Assembly: GCA_033557465.1 (NCBI GenBank)
Contig: CM066045.1
Coordinates: 132,825,596-132,889,595, forward strand
DNA: 64,000 nt
Direction: 5' to 3'
From: Ichthyophis bannanicus
Lineage: Eukaryota; Chordata; Amphibia; Gymnophiona; Ichthyophiidae
In this document: positions 9,300 to 20,711 of the stretch, one piece after another
Layout of the letters: every line of letters starts with the position of its first letter
Position numbering within the stretch: the stretch's first letter is position 1
The notes under the pieces: generated by a model
The model's database searches: none
Seen by the model: only the letters and a program-made list of their open reading frames with translations
What the model was told of the DNA's origin: nothing
Position numbers and translations under genes: made by a program

Positions 9300-11735
9300 T
9301 CAGAATCTGGATCATCAATGGTGTGATAAGGATTTGGAATAAGCCTAAGGGGCATATTTACAAAAGTGTGCTAACACTGCTGCAGTTAAAAAACCTGTGC
9401 TGAGTACTTAGTGTGGGGTTGGGGAGATCAGGGCAAAGAGTGGGCAGGGCAACTGCGTGGCAATTAGTGCTTGGGATGTTGTCACGTGCTAGCTGTTATG
9501 ACTGGCATTAAGTGTAACCACGCTACTGGAAGTCCAGTAGTGTGGCCGCTGCCTCAACCCCTCCTCCACCCTCAAACAAAACCAATTGTGGCAGGCACCA
9601 TTTTGACAGCAATCCCCTCCTACACTCCTGATCCCAAACAGTATGACTCACTAAACCCTTCCATCCTCCAGATCCTATCCTTCCCTTCCAATTCCCCCTC
9701 CCCATGACAAAGTGAGTGGAGCCAATCCCTCCCCCAACCAATCATAAACACACACACCCGCCATAGAAGTCCTACCCTTCCCCAACCCCCCAAATCCCTC
9801 CCAGCATTTATATGCAGATATCCCTGGTGTCTAGTGGACAGGCAGGAGTGATCCCCTTTTGCCTTTGGCTCATTGCCACTGGGGTTTAAAATGGCAGATT
9901 TGCTGGAGATTGCTGCTAGATGTCTGATCTGCCATTTTGAATCTGGGCAAGAGTGAAGGGTATTGTTTCTGCCTTGTCCACTAGACACCAGGGATAATTG
10001 TGGTACGTGCCTTGGGGGGGGGGGGGGTAGTGGGAGGGTTAGGGCGTCAGCTAGGGAGGGGGTAAATGTGTTGAGGGGATTGGATCCAGTCGCCTTGTCA
10101 TGGGGAGTAGGGATGAGAAGGCAGTAGATTCAAAATGAAGAAGGTGATTGGATTAGGAGGGTGGAAGGGTCAGCTATCAGCGGTGCTTGCTACCATTGGT
10201 TTTGTTTCTGAAGGGATTGAGATGGCATCAAGAACTGGATGCATCTGCAGATAGTGTGAGTGCACCCTTGCTATCTGCTGATGCATGTGATATGGGACCC
10301 ATGCAGGTAAATGTCTGCACTATGCACAACATGCAAGGCAGATGCTGGCACACCAGTAGCGTAGCCAGACCACAAATTTGGGGGGGGGGGGGGGGAGGGG
10401 GGCAATAGGCATTGTCCATGGACAAGAAGGGAAAATTCAGACACACTTGCTGGGTGATGTCCTCCAGACGGATCCTGTGCAATGCTGCCCATAGCTCAAG
10501 AGATTCTTTTTGGGCTCTGAGCATGTACCAGGAGTTTCTGCCCTCGCTGAACTCCCCCCTCCTTTCTCAAGTCAATTTTTTTCCTTCGGAACCTTCACCA
10601 TGTGATGCGTTCACTCCTGATACTCCCCAAAAAACATCCATCTAGCTTTACTGTCGATATTGCCAAAAACATTTTTAAAAAGCAGACCCGAGATTTGTGT
10701 CAGTTATGTCTTGCCTTCATCTAAATCCTCAAACCACCAGTGTGTCTCACGTGACTCAGTGCTGCAGCAACACTCACATGCTTCACCAGTGCTCCCCACC
10801 CCAGCCAGTATCGAGCACCAGAGGAGGAGCACAATCAACAGAAGCATAAGCATTCTGCTTGATCAGATGCGACTAACTTACTGGTGGCAGACTATACTTT
10901 GGGATAGAGTGGCCACAAAAGCTTGGCTTGTGCCTCCACTCCTATCCCCTCCCCCATGTTCAACCCAGCTATTACTTGAGGCAGCAAACAGCAAGAAAAG
11001 GGCAAAGACGAAACATGGGACTTTAGAGGGCCATTGCACTAAGAAACTGCAGACAGGCACCAACTCTCACATGGAAGCACTGACAACTTGCTCCGTTTGT
11101 ATATTTGAAAACAGCATCCCCCCTCCCACAAACACCATTGGAGCAGACCATGCTTTGCCAGACTTGCTCCTGCACCCTGCTTTATCATCCGCAGTGTCTT
11201 CCCAGCATACCTCCCTATTGCTGTTAATGCAAAGATTCCTGCTAGAAATCACAGCCATGCTCCAGAGCTCAACTGGTGTCACATGTGTTGTCTCACCTTC
11301 ACTGCTGCACACCCCAGTCCCCTATAGGGCTTCCTGCAGCCTAGCCTAGCCATCATGACAGCTTTCCCCTATTGGAACCAGTGATAAGCCCCATGGCCTC
11401 AGCTTCAGCCCCTGCGGCCCCAATGTTGTGGCCTTCTAACAATTCTCTCACAGTCAGAGAAACCTGCAGTTCTGCCCACAAGCTCTCCTACCCCTGCGAT
11501 GTCGATGACAAAGCGTCGCAGAAATTACCTGATTCCTCAAGACCAGCATTCACCCAGCAACAACCCCAGCATGAGCAGGTGGAGGATACTTCCTACCAAA
11601 AACTGAATTCAAAAAAGCATGGGACCAACACAGAGGATCTCTAAAGGTAAAAAGTGGACTGTTGTAGTTGTTGATATGGAAGGACAGACTAGATAGGCCA
11701 TGTGGTCTTTTTCTGTCATCATGTTTCTATGTAAA
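9300..11735. other. NCAM1 intron: mixed interspersed repeats
   Basis: No gene. An inverted repeat occupies 9820-9995, G homopolymers sit at 10014-10027 and 10379-10401, and a hAT-like terminus (CAGTAGCGTAGCCAGA) lies at 10353. A tail at 11690-11735 (GACTAGATAGGCC..TGGTCTTTTTCTGTC..CATGTTTCTATG) resembles common interspersed repeat tails of amphibian and reptile genomes. ORFs here lack any recognisable domain and are low-complexity. Confidence 0.55.
9820..9995. repeat. Imperfect inverted repeat (hairpin / MITE-like)
   Basis: Left arm at 9820-9845 begins ATCCCTGGTGTCTAGTGGAC; the right arm at 9969-9995 is its reverse complement with one extra base. Inner arms also pair partially (AAATGGCAGAT against ATCTGCCATTT). 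Total about 176 bp. Superfamily not determined. Confidence 0.6.
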
Positions 11736-11774
11736 TATTTCTTCTGAAACTATCCAAATTGCTTAAACCCACCT

Positions 11775-11858
11775 CCCAGAAGGATTTTTAGTCCATACTG
11801 AAATCCATGAATGCATCCACCCAGAAGGATTTTCAGTCCATACTGAAATCCATGAATG
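11775..11858 (+). repeat. 45-bp tandem duplication in copy G
   Basis: The block beginning CCCAGAAGGATTTTTAGTCC at 11775 is repeated from 11820 with one or two changes (TTTTCAG). The 45-bp period is a multiple of three, so it would not shift the gag frame. Confidence 0.75.
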
Positions 11859-12179
11859 CACCCAGAGCAGTTTTGGCTTTACCACTTTGGCAATCTCCTC
11901 TGTCTATCAAAGGAGTTTCGCAATGGCTAGCAGCAATGTAAAAATTAATCGGGGACCTTGGCTACCCACAGTCACAATTACCACATCACTCTGTGGTCTC
12001 TGAAGCTGCCCTAAAATGATTGAAGGCAGCAAAGTTGACTAGCCCCACCTTCCCTCAAGACATAATCATAAAATCCTGGATGTGGTTAGCAGGAAGGTGT
12101 ACCAGAGCTCCATATTTAATTTGAAAATTTTAGCTCATTAACTACAGATGCTGAACTATCACCATTTGCTACTGCAATA

Positions 12180-12500
12180 GGTCATATCACCTGATCTGCC
12201 CACAAACGTTCACAAGCAGGTTCACCTAGCTCTTCAGGAGTGCGTTTACCACCTCCTTAAGGCAACCAATGACATGTATACCACCTTAAGAGCTTCAGCT
12301 GTGGCTATTGGTGCCCATAGAACAGTGGGGTTCCACCTATCAGCGCTTCATGAGGATCTCCATGACCATCTCGCAGACATCCCCTGTTCAGGAGATGATA
12401 CCCTCTTTGGAGAGAACGTTCAGGACACAGTTACACAAATGAAGGACAACTGCTTCGCAGTCTGGGAGCTCATCACTCCATCACTTAAGCAGTCTTCCCA
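12180..12500 (+). pseudogene. DIRS copy G gag C-terminal remnant
   Basis: The frame at 12274-12504 gives TTLRASAVAIGAHRTVGF, then DHLADIPCSGDDTLFGENV. These align with the conserved gag C-terminal block of copies B, C and D (FEASARVAAAGIGARR; DKLVDVPCRGENLFGKPM). The rest of gag upstream to ~11740 is frameshifted. No zinc-binding N-terminus was found. Confidence 0.65.
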
Positions 12501-12699
12501 ATACTGAAGGAGCCAGCAACCCTTCATCAAGAGGCATTATCTGTTGCAGTTTTTCCAGTATTTCTATCCACAATGGAGTTATCAGTCATATGCAAAACTC
12601 TCCATGTCCTCTGGTGAGGAAACACTAGTCACCGGTGGCTGTGCCACACTCATGCCCAACCCCTCCTTTTGACTCCCTGCTGGTGGGGGGCTGGATATA

Positions 12700-13650
12700 C
12701 TTTATCAGGGAGGCCTGGCAGACCAGAACCACTGATCACTGGGTCCACAGGATTGTGAAGCAGGGCTGTCATCTACACTTTGTCTTCTTCCCCCTACTGT
12801 GCTCCCACCACACTCAGTGCAATATCTTCTGCTCCTACAAGCAAAACTCAACTCCATGCTTGCAGCAGCCACTGTAGAATCTGTTCCTCCATGGCAACAG
12901 GGTCAGAGTTTTTCATCATCCTCAAAAACTCCAGATGTGTGAGTCCCATCCTCAATCTTCGAGCCCTCAACATTTACATCAAATGGCGGAAATTCAGAAT
13001 AAAATTCCCTAAGTACAATCTTGCCTTTTCTTCAGCAGAACAACTGGCTGGCCTCCCTGGACCTGAAAGACCAGGGCTGGCCCGCCACTAGGCGAGCTAG
13101 GTGGCTACCTAGGGCGGCTGGCCCAGGTGGGTGGCAGCAGCTGCTCACATGACTGGCCACGCCACCCCTCCCCCCAACTGCCACTGATTCCATTTGGGGG
13201 GGGAGGCGGACAACGGCAGTATTTCCAAAAGCAACAGCAAAAAGCTGCCACTTTTGGAAATACTGCTGCTGCCCACCTTCCCCTCCCGAGATGGAGTCAG
13301 TGGCAGCTGGGGGGAGGGGCAGTGAGGCCAAGGTTTCTGCCTAGAGCAGCAGAAACTCTTGAGCCAGCTCTTTGAAAGACACTTACATGCATATCCCTAT
13401 CCACCTCCAACACTGGCAATTTCTATACTTTGTCTTCTAAGGCCAACATTTTTAGTATAAAGTTTTACACTTTGGCCTCTTCTTGGCTCCGAGTATTCAC
13501 CATTGTCTAGCAATGGTGGTAGCGCACCTTCACAAAGTTGGACACTTGGTTTATCCATACCTGAACGATTGGCTGATCTTGAGCAAGGACCCAGTCATGG
13601 TCCTGGTCACCCTAGCCAGTACTGTATCTGCACAGATCCCTGGGTTTTAT
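12700..13650 (+). pseudogene. DIRS copy G reverse transcriptase remnant
   Basis: RT palm remnants: CVSPILNLRALNIYIKWRKFRI (12940-13010), LPGPERP-like decay of SLDLKDAY (the Asp codon region just before 13064), then after a hAT insertion a KDTYMHIPIHL block, a VLHFGLFLAPSI block, and VYPYLNDWLIL near 13552-13585, where the second Asp context is degraded (YLND). GFMINSYNSHLQLAQWLCFIGA follows at ~13645. Broken by the insertion at 13072-13372 and by frame changes. Confidence 0.65.
13072..13372 (+). mobile_element. Non-autonomous hAT element with 8-bp TSD
   Basis: 301-bp insert beginning CAGGGCTGGCCCGCC. The right end read on the minus strand begins AAGAGCTGGCTC, giving imperfect inverted ends. 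TGAAAGAC flanks it exactly on both sides (13064-13071 and 13373-13380). It interrupts the copy G RT between the Leu-Lys-Asp and Thr-Tyr codons of the SLDLKDxY motif. No coding capacity. Confidence 0.82.
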
Positions 13651-13794
13651 GATCAATAGTTACAATTCTCATCTTCAATTGGCACAGTGGCTTTGCTTCA
13701 TAGGTGCTAATATCAGCACACCATCTGCCACAGTCTTTCTTCCAATGGACAGGCAGCAGTCCATTCAGTTACTTGCGAAGCAGATGTTTTACGT

Positions 13795-14320
13795 CAGTAG
13801 TTTTCAAACTTTTATCCTATATGACCCCATTTTATAACAACTGAAAATTCATGTGACCCCCAGATGATGATGAAATTAAACTAATGAGTATTGCTGTTTA
13901 ATGTAAACCGCGCTGATGAAAAAGAGTGCGGTATAAAAGAACAATAAATAAATAAATAAAATAAAATAAATAAACTGGCAGATTTCCAGTCTCCTTCCCC
14001 TCCTTTCACTCATCTGAAGCAGGAAGGCAGCTGTAACAGTAGTGACAACAGCAGTCAACATAGGGTCCCTTTTGTTAGTGTGCAGTGTGTGCTTACAGCC
14101 CCCAGTACTCAGCATAGGTTCCAGCCTAACAGGAATCTTACCCAGCAGAAGGCAATGGCCTATGAATGTTCACTGGCTCATAGGCCACATGCTGACTGGT
14201 GACTTGGCATAGGTCACAGTGGAAGTTCAGAGAGATGGCGAAATGGCCATGTTTCTGTGACCCCATCCACTAATGATGTGACCCCATTTGGGATCCCGAC
14301 CCCAAGTTTGAGAACCACTG
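13795..14320. mobile_element. Non-autonomous hAT (Charlie-like termini) carrying a LINE tail
   Basis: It starts CAGTAGTTTTCAAACTT and ends AAGTTTGAGAACCACTG, an inverted terminus resembling the widespread CAGTGGTTCTCAAACTT hAT ends. Flanking 8-mers TTTTACGT and TTTTATGC are alike at 6 of 8 positions, compatible with an old duplication. A LINE/SINE 3' tail (13893-13975) is nested inside. It interrupts copy G. Confidence 0.72.
13893..13975 (+). repeat. LINE/SINE 3' tail (hairpin plus (AAATA)n)
   Basis: Contains GTAAACCGCGCTGATG, a short loop, GAGTGCGGTATAAAA, then (AATA)n. This is the sense orientation of the tail that appears inverted at 17910, 21180, 29590, 34965, 38376 and 51109. It shows the ACCGC/GCGGT stem. 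Confidence 0.75.
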
Positions 14321-14329
14321 TTTTATGCC

Positions 14330-15040
14330 CTTAGGACTTTTGCATCCTGGCTTCAAGAAACATTCCTCCTCATATACACAGACAATCAGGTGGCATTATT
14401 CTACATATACAAGTAGGCTCAGGGTCCTGGAAACTCTGCAGAGAGGCTTTCTGCATCTGGACGGTAGCTCAAGGTGACTTGACTTCCATGAGAGCGCAAT
14501 CGGCTAATAGAATCCCCAAGTCAGCACTTAGATCCTCATGAATGTTCTCTGGACAGGGACATAGCTCTCAGCCTTTTCCAAGAATGAGGCACACCGGATT
14601 TGGACCTCTTCACTTCTCCCGGAAACGCCCAGTGTCCCAACTTCTACTTTCTTTATCCGGCTCCCATCCAGATTCATCACAACACATTTGCCCTGTCTTG
14701 GAATGAGGACTTCCTCTATTCTTCTTATCTCCAGAATACTCCAGATGATATAGTAGAATCATGCCTAGCTGCTACTCACAGCATTCCGATGGTCCAGGTG
14801 GCTCTGGTTCACTCTCCTCCTCTCTGTTAGTGGAGCAACCCATCTCATTGAGACACCACCCTTCCCTCCTCAACCAATGGGAGAGTTGTCTACTTCATCC
14901 CATCCTGATCTCCCTCATGGCATGGATGTTGAAAGAGGGTTTATTTTGTCCATTCAGGTTTCCCAAGAAGTACATGAGATCATCCTGGCATTGCAGAGAG
15001 ATTCAACCAAGAAATCTTATGGTCTCAAATGGAGCCGATA
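14330..15040 (+). pseudogene. DIRS copy G RNase H, methyltransferase and start of YR
   Basis: LLIYTDNQVALFYIYK near 14370-14415 is the RNase H Asp block, followed by an in-frame stop. DLFTSPGNAQCPNFY at ~14600 is the methyltransferase DLFAS box and WNEDFLYS corresponds to its second half. The YR N-terminus follows: EVHEIILALQRDSTKKSYGLKWSRY up to 15040, where copy B interrupts. The YR frame resumes at 20897. Confidence 0.65.
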
Positions 15041-15203
15041 TTCTCCAGGACCAAGCAGGAAGTCAGTCCTCACATAAGGGTGACATCGACGTCGATGGAG
15101 CCCCTTGCGGAGCATTTCCCCAGCTTTCTATGAAAGCCTTTGGGAATACTGCACGCATGCGCAGTCCCCTTCCCGCCTAAAGGTGCCATCTTGCTCAGTC
15201 TTT
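15041..15203 (+). repeat. DIRS copy B left ITR
   Basis: Begins TTCTCCAGGACCAAGCAGGA and carries GGGTGACATCGACGTCGATGG, CACGCATGCGCAG, CTTCCCGCC and GCCATCTTGC. It is inverted at 20712-20896 with scattered differences. Confidence 0.88.
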
Positions 15204-15450
15204 CTTTTTCCAAGGAGCCCAACGGACGTCTGTCCTAGTCACCCAGAGAAAAGTTAGATTTTTCTTGCGATTTCATTGCAGTTTTGGCCTGGTTCGATGC
15301 CGGTTCCCCTTCCCGCCGGGTTCGGTATGCCGGTATTGAGCCCGTCCTCTCTTTTTTTGGTTTTTGCCCTTAGAGGCTGGCGTTCGCGCCCTTTTTTCTT
15401 TTTCCCTGGAAGGCCAGTCCTTTGACCTCACGGGGGCTCTTTTTTCCCCT

Positions 15451-17385
15451 ATGGCTTCCAGTGGTTTCAAAAAGTGTGATCGGTGCAAGAAACTGATGTC
15501 TCTCACCAACACACACAACTGCTGCCTTCGGTGCCTCGGTCCCGATCATGATCCTAAGATCTGTGGGCCGTGTGGCAAAATGTCCACTAAAGCACTGCGA
15601 AGTCGACAGCATCAAAAGGAAAGGCTTTTTTCTGATTCGGCCTCCGACCGGGCTCGGACCTCGTCTGAGGCCTTGACGTCTCGGGAGTCTGACCCCGAGC
15701 ATCGTCGGGGTTCCTCGGACAGGGGGTCCCCCGATTGGGAACGAAAGAGGAAGAAGCGGCTCGCGAGGGCATCGTCGGAGGAGGTCCCTGGCTCCTTGAG
15801 GGCTAGGTCTCGGACCCCCGACCGCCGTCCCAGGCCCTTGGAACAGGAGAAGCTGTCCAAAATGCCTCGTGTGGAGCCGGAGTCTGCTGGACACGTAAGT
15901 CCTGTTGTCCTCGAGGACTCTCCTCCCAGGGAGCCGACGTCAGGCCCGGTGCTGCCAGGGCCCGAGTCGGTGGCTGCTGAGTCTCCTGAGCTTGGAATCA
16001 GGCTGACAGCCTTGGAGTGCAGACTGTCTGCCTTCATGGATCAGCATCGGATGCTGATGGCCAGCCTTGCTGGCGCATCTGCCCCAACCACCAGGACATC
16101 GACGTCGAAGGCGACCCCGGAGACCAAGCCGATACTCGAGACCATGACGTGTCGAGGTCGTCCTTGGTCACGGTCACCCTCGACCTCCCGTTCGGGACCG
16201 AGGGCATCGACGCCAGTGTCCTTGGCGTCGGGGCGGGTGCTGCCGGGACCCACGCGGTCGGAGTCCCCCGAATCCTCTTCGGACGAGTTCGCATGGGAGA
16301 TGGAGGACGAGGAGTCCCCCGACACCTTCCGGACTCTGTGCGTCCCGTCTGACTCACCGCAGTCCGAACCCCGGAGTAGACCCCCCCCCCCGGAGGATAC
16401 CCGGTTCTCTGAGTTCGTTCGGGATATGGCCACAGCCTTGGGGATTCCCGCGGACCCCGAGGAGGAGCCTCGAGCCGAAGAGCTCGAGGCCCTCCAGTAT
16501 GACTCTCCTCCGAAGGAGGCCTTTACTGTGCCGGTTCCTCCGATGCTGGAACGGCTCCTCTTCCGGATGTGGGAGGCACTGGCCTCGGCACCGGTTCTGA
16601 GCAAGCGAGTTGATTCCATTTATCAACTCCGTAAAAGCCCTGGCTTCCAAAAGGCGCAGCTACCACACCATTCCATGGTTGTGGAATCGGCCATGCATTG
16701 TCTGAAAAGCCAGAAGATGCACTCTGCGGTGCCCCCCGGCAGGGAGGCCCGGAACCGGGATGCGTTTGGTAGAAAGTGCTTCCAGGGCTCGATGCTTGCT
16801 TGCCATGTCCAGTCCTACCAGCTGTACATGGGCATGTACTTACGAGACCTGGCGAAGGAGCTTGCCGGGTTCTCTGCTGGTCTCTCCGGGGAAGCTTTGC
16901 AGAAGTTCAAGTCCTTGTCCTCGTGGATCCGGGAATGCTCTAAGTTCATGTCCCGAGCAGCCTACGATGGCTTCGAGGCCTCGGCCCGTGTTGCGGCGGC
17001 CGGCATCGCGGCTCGACGCCAGGCATGCCTGCAGTCGTCGGATCTCGAGCCATGGGTGCAGGACAAGTTGGTCGATGTCCCTTGCCGAGGTGAAAACCTT
17101 TTTGGCAAGCCCATGGCCGAGAAGGCTGCTTAGCTCGAAACCGAGCACCTCACCAGGACAAGGCTGTCCAGGAAAACTTCTGCCCCTTCTCAGAAAAAGA
17201 AGGGCTCGGGTAAGAAGTCCTTTTACCCGAGGAAGGCGACTGCCTACAAACAGTTCCCACATTACCAGGCCTCCCCAGCTCCCCAGCAGGGTCAGCAGGC
17301 CAAGGGGCAGGGACATGGGCCACGTAGGCAGAAGACCCCCAAGCCTCCGGCTCCTGTTCCCACTCAGCAGGGTGGGGGGTTTTGA
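15451..17385 (+). pseudogene. DIRS copy B gag with one nonsense codon
   Basis: Gag-like ORF of 644 codons, chosen from ATG 15451, which is conserved in copies C, D and E. The N-terminus has a Cys/His array (GFKKCDRCKKLMSLTNTHNC then CLRCLGPDHDPKIC), the second part spaced CX2CX4HX4C like a zinc knuckle. The middle is Arg/Ser/Pro-rich. The C-terminal half holds a conserved block (FSEFVRDMATALGIPADPEE; MHSAVPPGREARNRDAFGRK; DKLVDVPCRGENLFGKPM). A single TAG at 17131-17133 replaces a sense codon after AEKAA, and the frame then stays open to TGA 17383-17385. Gag presumably forms the ribonucleoprotein particle. Confidence 0.85.
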
Positions 17386-17386
17386 C
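17380..17386 (+). promoter_or_regulatory. Candidate +1 recoding site at gag/pol junction (copy B)
   Basis: The gag frame ends TTT TGA C. Pol is open in the +1 frame, reading GAC TCC immediately after. A +1 slip of the Phe codon over the UUUU run would give a gag-pol fusion. The same heptamer and frame relation occur in copies C, D, E and H. Confidence 0.5.
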
Positions 17387-19362
17387 TCCCAAAGCATAGC
17401 CTCTCCATCTCTGCTTTCCCATCCCTGCACAGGAGGTCGACTAGCCTTGTTTGCCTACAGGTGGCCACCCATCACAGGAGACAGTTGGGTCTTAAGCATA
17501 GTCCACAAGGGCTATATTCTCCATTTCCAACAGTTTCCTCCTCCTTACTTCCCAGGAGAGCCTCCAAGGCCTCCTCTACACACAGACCTCCTCCTTCAAG
17601 AGCTTCAGGGTCTGCTGCGAGACAAGGCGGTGGAGCCTGTGCTTCCCCACCTACAAGGTCACGGTTTCTACTCCAGGTACTTCCTAGTACCAAAGAGAAC
17701 CGGGGGCCTCAGGCCTATTCTCGACCTCAGAAATGTCAACAAGTTCTTGGAGAAAGAAAAGTTCAAGATGCTTACTCTTGGAACATTACTGACCTACCTC
17801 CAGCAGGGAGATTGGCTATGCTCCTTGGATCTAAAGGATGCGTACACTCACATCCTCATTCATCCAGACCACAGAAAGTACCTCAGGTTCATTGTGGGAG
17901 GAAACCATTATTTATTTATTTATTTACATTCTCTTATATACCGCGCTATTCTGCATCAGTGCGGTTTACATTGAACAAATTGAAATTACATTGAACAGGG
18001 CATTATAACTTGGAGATAACTATTTTACAGAGTACTGCCTTTCGGCCTCACCTCCGCCCCCAGAGTCTTTACAAAGTGCCTGGCAGTGGTGGCGGCCTAC
18101 TTGAGGAATCAGGGTATCTTTGTCTTCCCCTACCTGGACGATTGGCTCATCGGGTCAGACGTGCCAGGAGGCCAGGCAAGCCACCCTCTGAACTATCTCT
18201 CTCCTTCAACACCTGGGTTTTGTCATAAATTTCAAAAAGTCCACTTTGCTCCCCTCCCAGAACCTAGAGTTCATAGGGGCAAGGCTAGACTCTCTACAAG
18301 CAAAGGCTTACTTGCCAGAAGACAGAGCCCAAAGATTGATGGACTTGGCAAACCAGTTTCTCAGCATGCCACTGGTTTCCGCCAGGCTCTGCCTGAGGCT
18401 CCTCGGCCACATGGCATCAACAGTGCATGTGACTCCAAATGCCCGGCTCCATATGAGGCCTGCCAGAGGTGCCTCAGAACTCAGTGGACTCAGGCCACAG
18501 GAAGCCTCAGAGACAGAGTACGGGTGTCCAAACCATTCCTGAACTCCCTACGCTGGTGGCTGCACCCCCCCCAACTTACTACAAGGGGTGCCTTTTCAGA
18601 TACCTGTGTTCACAGTAGTGCTAACCACCAATGCCTCCTTTCAGGGCTGGGGGGCACATTGTCTGGACAAGTGCACCCAGGGCCTGTGGTCTCCCTGGGA
18701 GTCCACGCAACAAATCAACCTACTGGAACTTTGGTCTATTCGTTTAGCCCTCAAGACTTTCTCTCAAACCCTGGCTCACCAGTCTGTCTTAGTGCAGACA
18801 GACAACCAAGTAACCATGTACTATGTGAACAAGCAGGGCGGCACTGGGTCCAGGCTCCTTTGTCAGGAGGCACAGGACCTTTGCTTGTTTGTGCCTGAAC
18901 TTCCTGGCAGACAGGTTGAGCAGAGTTCTGCAGCCCCACGAATGGCAACTGCACCCATTAGTGGTTCAGAAGATTTTCCTAAAATGGGGACTTCCAGCCA
19001 TAGATCTCTTTGCCAGTCCCCTGAATCGGCAGCTGCCGAAGTTCTGCTCCAGACAACCGCATCCCATGAGGTGGGCAGCGGATGCCTTCCTGATTTTCTG
19101 GTCCCAGGGCCTCCTGTATGCGTTTCCTCCCACGCCTCTGGTGGCCCGAACCTTGTTCAAGATTCTAAGGGACAAGGCCTCGGTACTTCTGGTAGCCCCC
19201 AGGTGGCCGAGGCAGCTTTGCTTTCCACTTCTGCTTCAACTGGCAGTGGACGCCCCACTACCTCTAGGGTTGCAGCCCGACCTTCTCTCTCAGGATCAGG
19301 GTTCTCTTCTGCACCCCAACCTCAAATTTCTCAATTTGATGGCCTGGAGGCTGCAAGGGTAG
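17384..19362 (+). pseudogene. DIRS copy B pol (RT-RNase H-methyltransferase), broken
   Basis: The pol frame is +1 to gag. RT blocks: GLRPILDLRNVNKFL, WLCSLDLKDAYTHILIH, then a SINE fragment at 17910-18030 splits the GGNHY/VLPFGL segment. YLDDWLI at ~18135 keeps the catalytic Asp pair. A frameshift near 18190-18245 leads into NLEFIGARLDS and LLGHMASTVHVTPNARLHM. RNase H (LTTNASFQGWGAH, with Asp changed to Asn; LVQTDNQVTMYYVNKQGGTGS) follows. A ~45-nt deletion near 18890 shifts frame before LADRLSR and the methyltransferase region (DLFASPLNRQLPKFCSR). Inactive. Confidence 0.85.
17910..18030 (-). mobile_element. 5'-truncated SINE tail inserted in copy B RT
   Basis: Begins (ATTT)n and continues TATATACCGCGCTATTCTGC ... 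CAGTGCGGTTTACATTGAAC. It is nearly identical to the 3' half of the full SINE at 21178-21470, inserted antisense to the host. It lacks the tRNA-like head. Confidence 0.8.
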
Positions 19363-20399
19363 TGTTGGCTCCCTGGGGCCTGCCTCAGGAAGTTGAAGAG
19401 GTGGTCTTGGCCTCTAGGAAGCAGTCCACCAGAAAAACCTATGCCCTGAAATGGAGAAGGTTCTCTTTGTGGTGTCAGCTACGCACAGAAGATCCTTTCT
19501 CCTGCTCTGTGCCAGTGGTGCTTCAGTACCTGCTGCACTTATCCAATCAGGGCCTCAAGTCCAATTCTGTTCGGGTCCACCTCTCAGCTCTAGCAGCTCA
19601 TCACTCACTAGTGGAAGGACACTCCTTGTCGGTTCACCCCTTGGTGTCCCGGTTTCTCAGAGGTTTGCTCTTGCTCAAGCCTCCTATCCGTCCTCCAGCT
19701 CCTGAGTGGGAGTTGAATGTGGTCTTGCAACAGCTGACTCGCCCACCCTTTGAGCCGATGGCTACTTGTCCTCTCCGCTTCCTTTCCTGGAAGATGCTCT
19801 TTCTGGTAGCCCTAACCTCGGCCAGACGAGTGAGTGAGCTTCAGGCCCTGGTCTGTAACAGGCCTTACACTCGCTTCTATAGGAACAAGGTAGTCCTTAG
19901 GACTCATCCTAAGTTCCTCCCAAAAGTTGTCTCCTCTTTCCACCTCAACCAGGAGGTGGTTCTTCCGACATTCTTCCCAAGGCCTCAAGCAAGCCAGGCT
20001 GAGGCAGTCCTGCATACCCTGGACTGTACAAGGGCCTTATCCTTCTACCTTGACCGTACGCAGGGGCATAGAAGGGCTACTCAGCTCTTCGTATCTTTTG
20101 ACCCTAATAACTTGGGGTTATCTGTGTCCAAGCGTACCTTGTCCATCTGGGTGGCTGACTGTATCACCTGGGCTTACAGGGCAGCTGACCTTCCCTTGCA
20201 GGGTCGGGTCACTGCCCACCATGTCAGGGCTATGGCTGCCTCAGTAGCTGATCTCCGCTCTGTACCATTGGCAGACATCTGCAGGGCTGCAGCTTGGTCC
20301 TCAAGCCAAACTTTTGCAGCTCATTACTGCCTGGAGAGGGAGTCCCGTAGGGACAGTGCTTTTGGCCAGGCGGTACTCCGGAATCTCTTTGAGGTTTAG
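18770..20399 (+). CDS. DIRS copy B tyrosine recombinase
   Basis: An open frame runs from inside RNase H (first ATG 18588) to TAG 20397-20399. The upstream RNase H part is in the same frame only because a deletion near 18890 fused them; in other copies YR is in the -1 frame. Recombinase landmarks: STRKTYALKWRRFSLWC, LTSARRVSELQAL (Arg), LRTHPKFLPKVV, SKRTLSIWVADCI, TAHHVRAMAASVADL (HxxR) and AHYCLERESRRD (Tyr nucleophile), ending LRNLFEV. No stop interrupts the YR domain, so it could still encode a protein even though pol and gag are broken. The start is uncertain. Confidence 0.82.
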
Positions 20400-20536
20400 G
20401 CAACTCCTGCCCTCCAGCCCTCTGTTGGGCTACCGGTGGGGGTTCTCTTTCAGTGAAAGCCTTTCTCTGATGCTGGGACTAGGGGGAGTTCTCTTGTTCA
20501 GCCTGGGTTCCTGGTAGCCCAGAGCTAGGGAATCAC

Positions 20537-20635
20537 CCATATGTGAGGACTGACTTCCTGCTTGGTCCTGGAGAAAGAGTAGTTACTCACCTGTAACAGG
20601 TGTTCTCCAGGAGCAGCAGGAATCAGTCCTCACAA
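20537..20635 (+). repeat. DIRS copy B ICR
   Basis: CCCATATGTGAGGACTGACT ... GGTCCTGGAGAA is the complement of the left end. It is followed directly by AGAGTAGTTACTCACCTG ... AGTCCTCAC, the complement of the right end. Confidence 0.85.
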
Positions 20636-20711
20636 CCCTCCCTCCTCCCCTGGGAGTTGCAGTTGTACATAGTTCATTTTTGCATTTTTTTTTTGCTGTC
20701 TTTTAGCTATG

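Noticed and set aside
10187..11644. ORFs in the intron around 10.2-11.6 kb as novel genes
   Set aside because: No domains, no splice or start context, and G-runs plus repeat termini surround them.
15370..16619. Long minus-strand ORFs opposite gag (also 53001-53948, 59671-60349)
   Set aside because: They mirror the GC-rich, Arg/Ser/Pro codon pattern of gag on the other strand and show no conserved domain.
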